Notes: generated from the sequence alone by a model not told the origin. 52,290 bases of DNA from Aequitasia blattaphilus (GCF_024721305.1 NZ_JAMXOD010000018.1:1-52290), one strand, 5' to 3'; shown: positions 29,752 through 36,985, numbered from the stretch's first letter. A program made the numbers and translations.

Positions 29752-30189
29752 ATGAATGCAATTATATTAGCAAGTCATGGGCTATTTGCACAGGGAGCCC
29801 TTGGAGCGGTAGAAATGATTATTGGAAAACAAGACAATGTTCGGGTTCTTTCTTTGACCGAAGACAAAAATTTGGAAAGTTGCCTGCCGGAGATGAATCA
29901 AATGTGCGAAGAATTAGATACTTCATCCGGACTTTTGATTTTGGTAGATATGTATGGCGGAACGCCCTGTAATGTGAGCAGCAATATTTTGCTTCAAAAA
30001 CAAGATGAACTTGACATTGAATTACTATCCGGCTTTAGTCTGCCGATGCTATTGGAAGTGTTTATTGACCGGGAAAAAAGTCCGGCGCAGATCAAAGAAG
30101 ATATTATAAATAATTATTCGGATATGATGAAGGATTTAAAACTAATTTTAAATGAAAGTGGTGATGAAGATGGCAATCAACTTGGTTAG
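29752..30189 (+). CDS. PTS mannose-family EIIA component
   Basis: A 145-residue cytosolic phosphocarrier. The phosphorylated histidine is His9 in IILASHGLFA, and the conserved VDMYGGTPCNVS follows near 67. It takes phosphate from HPr and passes it to EIIB. The C-terminal tail overlaps the EIIB start by 20 bases. Confidence 0.92.
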   Translation: MNAIILASHGLFAQGALGAVEMIIGKQDNVRVLSLTEDKNLESCLPEMNQMCEELDTSSGLLILVDMYGGTPCNVSSNILLQKQDELDIELLSGFSLPMLLEVFIDREKSPAQIKEDIINNYSDMMKDLKLILNESGDEDGNQLG

Positions 30190-30655
30190 AATCGATGACA
30201 GATTAATTCATGGACAGGTGGCAACTACCTGGGTAAATGTAAAAAATATTGAGCAAATTTTATTGATTAGTGACAAATTAAAAAGTGACCCGGTGCAACA
30301 AAAGATAGTGATGATGACTGCACCGGCAGGAATCAAGGTATTAGTATTTGATGTGGAGAAGTTTATTTCGGTTTACCAGACGACCGAAATCAAAAAAAGA
30401 ACGATGCTGATTTTGACCAATAGTACCGATGTATTAAGGCTCCTTGAGGGCGGGGTAAAATTTGATCATTTAAATGTTGGTGGTATGCGTCTTCAAGGAG
30501 ATCGGGTACAGTATACCAAAGCATTATCAGCAACTCAAGAGGAAAAAGAGGCCTTTTTAAAAATTGCGGATATGGGTGTTGATATTGAAGTGCAGATGGT
30601 ACCAAATGATCCTCCTGTAAAGATAGAACAAATTTTTACTGGAGGAGGTAAGTGA
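30170..30655 (+). CDS. PTS mannose/fructose/sorbose-family EIIB component
   Basis: A 161-residue cytosolic phosphotransferase subunit. The active histidine is His14 in RIDDRLIHGQV, and the later block is FDHLNVGGM. I choose ATG 30170, which gives the standard MAINLVRIDD start; the frame extends upstream to 30152. It overlaps EIIA and is followed directly by the phosphatase gene. Confidence 0.92.
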   Translation: MAINLVRIDDRLIHGQVATTWVNVKNIEQILLISDKLKSDPVQQKIVMMTAPAGIKVLVFDVEKFISVYQTTEIKKRTMLILTNSTDVLRLLEGGVKFDHLNVGGMRLQGDRVQYTKALSATQEEKEAFLKIADMGVDIEVQMVPNDPPVKIEQIFTGGGK

Positions 30656-30656
30656 T

Positions 30657-31487
30657 TTGAGTGAACAGTCAACGCAAAGAAAAAGACTGCCAATTGATGG
30701 CACACACAATATAAGGGATATTGGTGGATATATAGGAAAAGGTGGAAGAAAAGTTAAAATGGGGCTTTTGTATCGAGGCGATCAGCTTTCTAAAGTGACC
30801 GATCAAGGGATTGAGGAATTTAAGAAGCTTAATATTAATACGATTATTGACCTACGTTCCCCTCCTGAGATAAAAAAATCTCCGAATCAATACTGTGGAG
30901 AACAAAAGACTATTCACTGTGACCCTTCTGCGGAGACAGCGGAACTTGCTGCAAGCTTTCAAGTAAGCGCACAAGATGAAGATCGAATGTTGGTAGAAAA
31001 AATCAAACAGCGAGTTGAACAAAGTGACAATGGTGAGAGTATGTATGCTCAGTATCGAAAGTTTGCGTCTCACCCTAAATGCATTGATGCATTTAAAAGG
31101 CTCATGCTGGAAGTGAGCAAGGAAGATTCTGCACCCCTCTTTTTCCATTGTCGAGGCGGAAAGGACCGAACGGGATTTGCAGCGATGCTAATTCTTGGCA
31201 CTTTGGGTGTTTCCGATGAAGATATTATTAGAGATTACTTGATTACTAAGGAAAATCGGGCACAGAGAACTCAGGAAAAAATGGAAAGCTACCGTCAATA
31301 TACGGATGATCAAGCCGTCCTTACTTACTTAGAATCTTTGCTGGATACAGCACCGGATTTTATCGACGCTTCCCTTAAGGAGCTTAAATCAAACTACAAT
31401 TCAGTGGAGCAATATGTAAAAGAGGTCCTTGACTTGGATGAGAAAGCGATTAAGCGGATACAAGATATTTATTTAGAAGAAAGCTAG
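30657..31487 (+). CDS. CX5R protein-tyrosine/phospho-sugar phosphatase-like protein
   Basis: A 276-residue member of the tyrosine phosphatase family of bacterial IphP/SIW14-like type. The P-loop is H164-C165-RGGKD-R171-TG, with Cys165 as nucleophile and Arg171 as phosphate binder. The N-terminal NIRDIGGYIGKGGRKVK and RGDQLS blocks are typical of this group. Start is TTG 30657 after GGAGG. Its place inside the PTS operon suggests it acts on a phosphorylated sugar or a PTS protein, but the substrate is unknown. Confidence 0.8.
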   Translation: MSEQSTQRKRLPIDGTHNIRDIGGYIGKGGRKVKMGLLYRGDQLSKVTDQGIEEFKKLNINTIIDLRSPPEIKKSPNQYCGEQKTIHCDPSAETAELAASFQVSAQDEDRMLVEKIKQRVEQSDNGESMYAQYRKFASHPKCIDAFKRLMLEVSKEDSAPLFFHCRGGKDRTGFAAMLILGTLGVSDEDIIRDYLITKENRAQRTQEKMESYRQYTDDQAVLTYLESLLDTAPDFIDASLKELKSNYNSVEQYVKEVLDLDEKAIKRIQDIYLEES

Positions 31488-31498
31488 AGGAAGAAAAG

Positions 31499-32836
31499 AT
31501 GAAAGAATATGCTATTTGTATTGTCGGGGGAGGTAGTCGGTATACGCCAGATATGCTAGCTATGTTATGCAATCAAAAAGAACGTTTTCCCCTGAGAAAG
31601 ATTGTACTATATGACAATGAAAATGAACGCCAAGATGTGGTGGGAGCCTATGCTGAAATCCTATTTAAAGAGTATTATCCCGAACTAAAAGAACTCGTCT
31701 ATACCACCGATCCAGATACGGCATTTTCAGACATTGATTTTGCTTTAATGCAGATTCGTGCAGGACGACTTAATATGAGAGAGCAGGATGAAAAGATAGC
31801 CATTAAGCACGGCTGTCTGGGGCAAGAAACCTGCGGTGCTGGGGGTTTTGCCTATGGTATGCGGAGCATTCCGGCTGTTGTCGAGATTATTAAGCAAATT
31901 AGAGAAAAATCACCAGAGTGCTGGATTTTAAATTATTCTAATCCTGCGGCAATCGTTGCGGAAGCAACCAATCGGATCTATTCGGATGATAAGAGGATTA
32001 TCAATATCTGTGATATGCCCATCGCAATTATGGACATGTATGCAGCTGTGTTAGGAAAGAAGAGAAAAGATTTGGAGCCCAAATATTTTGGTTTAAATCA
32101 TTTTGGATGGTTTACTAATATTTACGACAGGGAGACGGGAGAAGATTATCTTCCACGGTTAAAAGAAATCCTGAAAACTCCAGTAGATGTACAGACGGAA
32201 CCATTATTCCAGGAACCTTCATGGAAAGCGACATTTAAATTTATGAGTACCATGATTCAAGATTATGATGAGTATCTGCCCAATACTTATCTTCAATATT
32301 ATCTCTATCCCAGGAAGATGTTTGAAAAGCAAAATTCAGACTATACTAGAGCAAACGAAGTAATGGATGGAAATGAAAAAGAAACCTATGAGCGGATGGA
32401 GACAATTATTGCACTTGGGAAAATAAAGGGTACTGAATTCGCAATTACTGAAGATGTAGGGTGCCATGCAGAGTATATTGTTGATTTGGCCACGGCGCTT
32501 GCCAATAATACTAAAGAAGTTTTTCTTTTAATGACAGAAAATAAGGGTATTATAGAAAATCTGGACCGACATATGATGGTAGAGGTTCCTTGTCGAGTAG
32601 GCAGCAGTGGAGTAGAGCCATTAGTGGTGGGTACAGTACCTACTTTCTATAAGGGTTTGATTGAGCAACAATATGCTTATGAGAAGCTAACCGTGGATGC
32701 CTATTTAGAAGGCAGCAAGAAAAAAGCAATGCAGGCTCTAGTGCTTAATCGAACCGTTGTAAACACAGACACGGCGATTGCACTACTGGAAGATTTAATT
32801 AAGGCAAATAAAGAATACTGGAGAGAACTAAAATAA
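31499..32836 (+). CDS. GH4 family 6-phospho-glucosidase, alpha type likely
   Basis: A 445-residue NAD- and metal-dependent glycosidase. The NAD-binding start is IVGGGSRYTPDM, the family block is GQETCGAGGFAYGMRSIP, and metal-binding residues are Cys171 and the His in GLNHFGWF (His201). The tetrapeptide CDMP at 171-174 is the signature associated with 6-phospho-alpha-glucosidases, whereas beta-type enzymes have CN(V/I)P. It would split the phosphorylated disaccharide delivered by the PTS into glucose 6-phosphate and a second sugar. Confidence 0.88.
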   Translation: MKEYAICIVGGGSRYTPDMLAMLCNQKERFPLRKIVLYDNENERQDVVGAYAEILFKEYYPELKELVYTTDPDTAFSDIDFALMQIRAGRLNMREQDEKIAIKHGCLGQETCGAGGFAYGMRSIPAVVEIIKQIREKSPECWILNYSNPAAIVAEATNRIYSDDKRIINICDMPIAIMDMYAAVLGKKRKDLEPKYFGLNHFGWFTNIYDRETGEDYLPRLKEILKTPVDVQTEPLFQEPSWKATFKFMSTMIQDYDEYLPNTYLQYYLYPRKMFEKQNSDYTRANEVMDGNEKETYERMETIIALGKIKGTEFAITEDVGCHAEYIVDLATALANNTKEVFLLMTENKGIIENLDRHMMVEVPCRVGSSGVEPLVVGTVPTFYKGLIEQQYAYEKLTVDAYLEGSKKKAMQALVLNRTVVNTDTAIALLEDLIKANKEYWRELK

Positions 32837-32849
32837 GAAGGGATAAAAA

Positions 32850-33107
32850 ATGAAGAATTTCAACTATGTGGTTAAGGATACTTTGGGATTACACGCAAGG
32901 CCGGCAGGATTATTGGTAAAAGAAGCCGGAAAGTTTGAATCCACAATTATGGTCCACACAAAAGGAAAACAAGCGAATGCAAAAAAATTACTAGCACTTA
33001 TGTCGCTAGCCGTCAAACAAGAAGATGAAGTAGCGGTTACTATTGAAGGTGCAGACGAAGACGTGGCGGCACAAGCCATGGAGGTGTTCTTTCAGACAAA
33101 TCTGTAG
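32850..33107 (+). CDS. HPr-like phosphocarrier with Lys at position 46
   Basis: An 85-residue HPr. The EI-phosphorylated histidine His15 is intact in GLHARPAG. The segment that normally contains the regulatory Ser46 reads QANAKKLLALMSL, with Lys46 in its place. It should carry phosphate from EI to EIIA but cannot be phosphorylated by HPr kinase at that site. It sits between the GH4 gene and ptsI, so it is dedicated to this operon. Confidence 0.9.
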   Translation: MKNFNYVVKDTLGLHARPAGLLVKEAGKFESTIMVHTKGKQANAKKLLALMSLAVKQEDEVAVTIEGADEDVAAQAMEVFFQTNL

Positions 33108-33118
33108 GAGGTTGATCC

Positions 33119-34732
33119 ATGGAATATTACAGTGGTAAAAGCATTAACAATAAAATTGCAATCGGAAAATTGTTTTATTATAAAAAGCAAGAAGCAAAAG
33201 TAAAGCGAGAACGAATCGAAGATGTGGAAAATGAAGTAAAGCGCTTTGACGAGGCACGCGAGTTAGCTAAGGAACAGGTTCTTGACTTATATGAAAAGGC
33301 TAAGTCTGAAGTCGGGGAGGCAGAAGCCGCTATCTTTGAGGTCCATATGATGATGCTGGATGATGAAGATTATGGGGACTCCGTATGTAATATGATTGAA
33401 TCACAGATGGTATGTGCCCCTTATGCCATCGCCTCTACCGGTGAAAATTTTGCTAATATGTTTGCTGAGATGGAGGATGAATACATGCAGGCTCGCTCTG
33501 CAGATATTAAAGATATTTCAGAGCGAATGGTAAGTATTTTACTTGGAAATAACGATACTGGTGCCGTGTTCGATGAACCTGTAATTTTAGTTGCGGATGA
33601 CTTGGCACCTAGTGAGACAATTCAGCTAGATAAGGATAAATTATTAGGTTTTGTAACCCGACACGGGTCCATGAATTCTCATACTGCAATTCTTGCCAGA
33701 ACGATGAATATCCCCGCCTTGATCCAGGTGGATATTAAGCCTGAATGGCATGGGAAGGAAGCTGTGCTTGATGGTTACAGTGCGCTACTTACCATTGAAC
33801 CTGATGAATCCGCTCTATTTAAGGCCCGTGAACAGGTCGCACAAGATAACAAAAAAGAAGAACTTTTAAAGGAACTAAAGGGAAAAGAAACAGTTACAAA
33901 AAGTGGGCAGAAGGTAAAACTTTATGCCAATATCGGTAATGTTGCTGACACGGCAGCAGCTCTAATGAATGATGCCGAAGGAATTGGATTATTCCGAAGT
34001 GAGTTTTTGTATCTGGAATCCGCTGATTTTCCCACCGAGAATGAGCAGTTTCTTGCATATAAAATTGTGGCAGAAAACATGGCTGGAAAGCCTGTGATTA
34101 TCCGAACACTAGATATTGGCGCAGATAAACAGGTCGATTATTTTAACTTGAAAAAGGAAGAAAATCCAGCACTTGGGTATCGTGCCATAAGGATCTGCCT
34201 TAATCAGACAGATATTTTCCGCACTCAACTTCGGGCAATTCTTCGAGCCAGTGCGTTCGGAAATATTGCCATCATGTTTCCTATGATTATCTCCTTATCT
34301 GAGGTACAAAGAGCAAAGGAGATTTTGGCGGAGGTAAAGTCTGAGTTAAAGGAGCAGAACATTTCTTACAAAGATGTAGAAGTTGGTGTGATGATTGAAA
34401 CACCTGCCTCAGTTATGATTAGTGACGAGCTGGCGAAAGAAGTCGATTTCTTTAGCATTGGAACCAACGATTTAACGCAGTATACTTTAGCTGCTGACAG
34501 GCAGAATCCGGCATTAGATGATATGATTGATATTCATCATCCGGCTATTCTTAAGATGATTGAAATAACCGTTAAAAATGCTCATGATAATGATATATGG
34601 GTGGGTATCTGTGGAGAGCTTGGTGCGGATTTGGAACTCACGAAATTCTTTTTGGATTTAGGTGTGGATGAGCTTTCTGTTTCATCGTCCAGCATATTAC
34701 CTGTACGAGAGAAAATACGAGAACAGGAATAA
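33119..34732 (+). CDS. ptsI: PTS enzyme I (phosphoenolpyruvate-protein phosphotransferase)
   Basis: A 537-residue enzyme that moves phosphate from phosphoenolpyruvate to HPr. The phosphorylated histidine is His188 in MNSHTAILART. The PEP-binding barrel shows GIGLFRSEFLYL, RTLDIGADKQ and the late IGTNDLTQYTLAADR. At 537 residues it is slightly shorter than the usual ~570, ending just after LPVREKIREQE. The stop lies exactly at the right junction with the helicase fragment, so a few C-terminal residues may have been lost. Confidence 0.92.
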   Translation: MEYYSGKSINNKIAIGKLFYYKKQEAKVKRERIEDVENEVKRFDEARELAKEQVLDLYEKAKSEVGEAEAAIFEVHMMMLDDEDYGDSVCNMIESQMVCAPYAIASTGENFANMFAEMEDEYMQARSADIKDISERMVSILLGNNDTGAVFDEPVILVADDLAPSETIQLDKDKLLGFVTRHGSMNSHTAILARTMNIPALIQVDIKPEWHGKEAVLDGYSALLTIEPDESALFKAREQVAQDNKKEELLKELKGKETVTKSGQKVKLYANIGNVADTAAALMNDAEGIGLFRSEFLYLESADFPTENEQFLAYKIVAENMAGKPVIIRTLDIGADKQVDYFNLKKEENPALGYRAIRICLNQTDIFRTQLRAILRASAFGNIAIMFPMIISLSEVQRAKEILAEVKSELKEQNISYKDVEVGVMIETPASVMISDELAKEVDFFSIGTNDLTQYTLAADRQNPALDDMIDIHHPAILKMIEITVKNAHDNDIWVGICGELGADLELTKFFLDLGVDELSVSSSSILPVREKIREQE

Positions 34733-34734
34733 TT

Positions 34735-35082
34735 GTCGAATTTCAAAAGCTATATCATTATCTTGAAGGGTATGTTCCTCTTTCTACGCAACATAAAATT
34801 AAAGGATTAGAATTTGATAATGTATTGATTCTTTTGCATAATGGTGGATGGAATAATTATAATTTTGACTATTTGCTTAATATGGAAATATATGAGACAT
34901 TGACTCCAGCAAAGAAAAAAAGTTACGACAATATATTACATAGGACAAAAAAGCTGTTTTATGTTTGTTGTACACGAGCTAGAGAAAATCTAGTTGTTTT
35001 TTATCCGGAACCGACGCAAGAAGTTATTTCTGGAGCCCAAGAGTTGTTTGGGAAAGAAAATTGTGTTAATTTAGATGATTGA
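34735..35082 (+). pseudogene. C-terminal fragment of a UvrD-like helicase
   Basis: About 115 codons remain of a superfamily 1 helicase, including STQHKIKGLEFDNVLIL (motif V) and LFYVCCTRAREN (motif VI). The ATP-binding N-terminal part is missing. The frame opens directly after the enzyme I stop, so the PTS island joined or replaced sequence within this gene. This type of helicase occurs as cargo of conjugative elements. Confidence 0.85.
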
Positions 35083-35100
35083 TAATGTATAGATTTACAT

Positions 35101-35135
35101 AGCCGAGTGGTTTTCAAAATGAAAACTGCCCGGCT
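35101..35135 (+). terminator. Hairpin upstream of the DUF3991-like gene
   Basis: AGCCGAGTGGTTTTCA and TGAAAACTGCCCGGCT pair into a long stem with a short loop. A near copy with better pairing and a T-run occurs at 40928-40967, where a group II intron follows it. It ends transcription of the preceding gene or acts as a leader for the next. Confidence 0.55.
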
Positions 35136-35164
35136 ACTTTTACGTCTGGAGGTGATGTGATTGA

Positions 35165-35644
35165 ATGAGAAGTAACAAACCCTATGTTCAACTTGACCCC
35201 GCAGCCATTGAGCAAGCCCGGCAAATGGATTTGCTGTCCTACTTGCAACGATATGAGCCTGGTAATCTAAAACGAGTGGCTGGCAATGTCTATTGCACTA
35301 AAGAACATGACAGCTTAAAGATTTCCAATGGCAAATGGTACTGGTGGTCAAGAGGTTTTGGCGGTATTTCTGCCCTTGATTATCTCATTAAGGTTAAGGA
35401 ATACGGATTTGTGGAAGCGGTTCAAGTTATTGCAGGTGTTGCAGTCGGGTGGACACCACCACCCCCTATCATTCCAAGGGATGAGCCAAAAGTCTTACTC
35501 CTACCGCCTAAAAATGAAACTAGCAATAATGTAATAAAGTATCTTTCGGGTCGTGGTATTGACTATGAACTCATACAGGAATGTATTGCCGATGGTACGA
35601 TATTTGAGAGTGCTGATCGTTATCACAATGAGATTATAATTTAG
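35165..35644 (+). pseudogene. Truncated DUF3991/TOPRIM-type mobile-element protein
   Basis: 159 residues with the N-terminal zinc-binding-like domain of element primases (VYCTKEHDSLKISNGKWYWW and the conserved GGISALDYL). It then continues through a proline-rich linker into the start of the second domain (VIKYLSGRGIDYELIQECI) and stops after YHNEIII, where full-length proteins continue into TOPRIM. A GGAGGTG lies just upstream. It is a typical gene of Firmicute conjugative elements. Confidence 0.75.
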
Positions 35645-36262
35645 TGAAAAGATTTGAATGGGTTTGAAAAACATAAGGCGGGGTGATTTTCTCCCTTTCG
35701 CATGAGTAATCAGAGAAATTCCAAATCGGCAACCGCAAAAGAGAAGAAATTTTACGAAAGGTTCTGACAAACGGAAAGCCTGTTCAAACGCAAAAAAGCC
35801 CGATGGGATATAATCCAATCGGGTGTGTGGGTAAATATTTCCTATTGTGTAGTGTATGTGGTTACATTGCGGAGCATAATATGCCGCAGATGAGAATAGG
35901 CTTTTTTTGATAGTGTAGTCTTCATTTCTTTATATCGAATGACAAAGTTTAACACGGCGGCAACCTCCTTGAGTAACCGCCATGTCTCTAAAAATGGGCG
36001 AATTTAATACGCCCACCGTATGTTCGATTTTTCAAAAGAAAAAACGGCGGCTTTGATTTTCATTTCAAAACCGCCGTTTGGCTATGTGATTATCATTTGG
36101 GCGCACCATTACCTCTGCCAAATGACGGCTTTTTTTATATGCCGTCATGGGCAAAAACAATATCGTTCTATAATTGTCGGAAGTATCGGATTATTCAATG
36201 CTTTTGATATAATCTTCAATATCATTTACAATGCAAATGACAAGTTCTGCTATTTCACTTGT
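35645..36262. other. Hairpin-rich element end without clear long genes
   Basis: This 618-bp stretch holds several strong inverted repeats: near 35787-35822 (cccgat against atcggg), near 35995-36017 (gggcg against cgccc), near 36040-36080 (acggcgg against ccgccgt), and near 36121-36147 (atgacggc against gccgtcat). On the minus strand there is a small ORF (35842-35955) and an open frame without a start that ends at 36191. It is the right end of element I, just before the second 118-bp repeat. Confidence 0.6.
35842..35955 (-). CDS. Possible 37-residue protein of unknown function
   Basis: A GTG at 35955 follows AAGGAGG (35970-35964) by 8 bases. It opens a 37-residue frame (MLNFVIRYKEMKTTLSKKAY and onward) ending at TAG 35842. 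The protein is basic, with no recognised domain. The excellent ribosome-binding site is the main support; length alone would not be convincing. Confidence 0.4.
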   Translation of the reverse strand: MLNFVIRYKEMKTTLSKKAYSHLRHIMLRNVTTYTTQ

Positions 36263-36380
36263 TAAGAAAGTGTTAAAACATAACCCTAGGGGAAAAAAGA
36301 AAGTGTTAGCAAGTAAAAATAAATATAGATTTTTTCAGATGTCGCTATAGCTCAGCTGGATAGAGCGACCGCCTCCTAAG
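36263..36380 (+). repeat. 118-bp direct repeat, copy 2
   Basis: Identical to 25391-25508. It begins at taag after an element end (cttgttaag) rather than in a tRNA half. It runs through the 74-bp arm and a second truncated tRNA-Arg half to cctcctaag. Confidence 0.95.
36341..36380 (+). pseudogene. Truncated tRNA-Arg(CCU), 5' half (c)
   Basis: These 40 nt are identical to the 5' part of the complete tRNA at 25469 and stop at cctcctaag. The following 77-bp arm (36381-36457) leads to the next half. The tRNA body from the variable arm on is missing. Confidence 0.9.
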
Positions 36381-36457
36381 AAGAAAGTGTTAAAACATAA
36401 CCCTGGAGGAAAAAGTGTTACGTATAGCAGTTCAACTTAATTAGTGTTTTTATAAAA

Positions 36458-36496
36458 GTTTCCTTAGTTCAACGGATAGAATAAGGGCCTCCTAAG
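36458..36496 (+). pseudogene. Truncated tRNA-Arg(CCU), 5' half (d)
   Basis: A third 5' half, 39 nt from GTTTCCT to cctcctaag. It differs in sequence from halves (a) and (c), so it came from another lineage of tRNA-Arg gene. A 64-bp arm (36497-36560) follows, leading to the complete tRNA at 36561. Confidence 0.85.
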
Positions 36497-36560
36497 GCTG
36501 TGTTATAACATAACCCTGAGGGAAAAAGGGAAATGGTTACAAGTAAAAATTTTAATAGAT

Positions 36561-36636
36561 GTCTCCGTAGCTCAGTGGATAGAGCATTCGCCTCCTAAGC
36601 GAAGGGTCGGACGTTCAAATCGTCTCGGGGACGCCA
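36561..36636 (+). tRNA. tRNA-Arg (anticodon CCU), complete copy (e)
   Basis: A 76-nt cloverleaf: acceptor GTCTCCG/CGGGGAC, D-stem GCTC/GAGC, anticodon stem TTCGC/GCGAA with loop CTCCTAA, T-arm GGACG TTCAAAT CGTCT, discriminator G and an encoded CCA. It differs from copy (b) but reads the same AGG codon. It belongs to the second element. Confidence 0.95.
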
Positions 36637-36644
36637 AAAACAAT

Positions 36645-36682
36645 GCCGCAAACCTGCATAAATACAGGCTTTGCGGCTTTTA
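36645..36682 (+). terminator. Terminator of tRNA-Arg (e)
   Basis: GCCGCAAACCTG (36645-36656) pairs with CAGG-C-TTTGCGGC (36665-36677), with one bulged base, followed by TTTTAT. Confidence 0.85.
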
Positions 36683-36797
36683 TAATTTCCCGAGAGAAAT
36701 TGAACTCGTAGTAAACGGCGATTAGCAAGAGCAGTTTCTGCTAATCAAATTGGAAGAAGAAAAATTGAACTTCTGTCGTTTCGTCACCGATTAGCTT

Positions 36798-36887
36798 GCT
36801 AATGATTAGCAAGAATTTTCGGGTTTTTGCTAATGAAAACGGCTCTCCTGCTAATTTGCGGAAAAAAGGTGCTAAAAATCCTGCTAA
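36798..36887 (+). repeat. GCTAA motif array, copy B
   Basis: GCTAA motifs start at 36798, 36829, 36850, 36871 and 36883, giving the same 31-21-21-12 spacing as copy A. The surrounding bases are similar but not identical. A further inverted pair, ATTAGCA and TGCTAAT (36720-36745), lies upstream. Confidence 0.7.
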
Positions 36888-36956
36888 TTGAAAAGGCGAT
36901 TGTTTCTTGTTCAACTACTCGTTATCGGGTCTTATATAATCCTCATTTTTTCATAT

Positions 36957-36985
36957 TTGAGTGTCCTGCCCTCTGCGTATATACT
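36957..36985 (+). promoter_or_regulatory. Promoter of the 57-aa gene
   Basis: TTGAGT (36957-36962), a 17-base spacer and TATACT (36980-36985) lie 23 bases upstream of the ATG at 37009. The GCTAA array ends about 70 bases before it and could regulate it. Confidence 0.65.

Larger units (their letters stand above)
25395..36266. mobile_element. Integrated element remnant I at tRNA-Arg(CCU)
   Basis: A segment bounded by tRNA-Arg anticodon cores, carrying a replacement tRNA-Arg, a terminator, a GCTAA array, a broken 57-aa gene, a complete PTS island, a UvrD-like helicase fragment and a DUF3991-like fragment. No integrase, relaxase or transfer gene remains, so it is not mobile by itself as seen here. 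Helicase and DUF3991-type genes are typical of integrative conjugative elements of gut Firmicutes. The middle appears replaced by the PTS island. Confidence 0.75.

Noticed and set aside
36020-36265. 81-residue plus-strand ORF at the element end
   Set aside because: It is made of inverted-repeat sequence read through hairpins and has no ribosome-binding site; the composition does not look like a protein.
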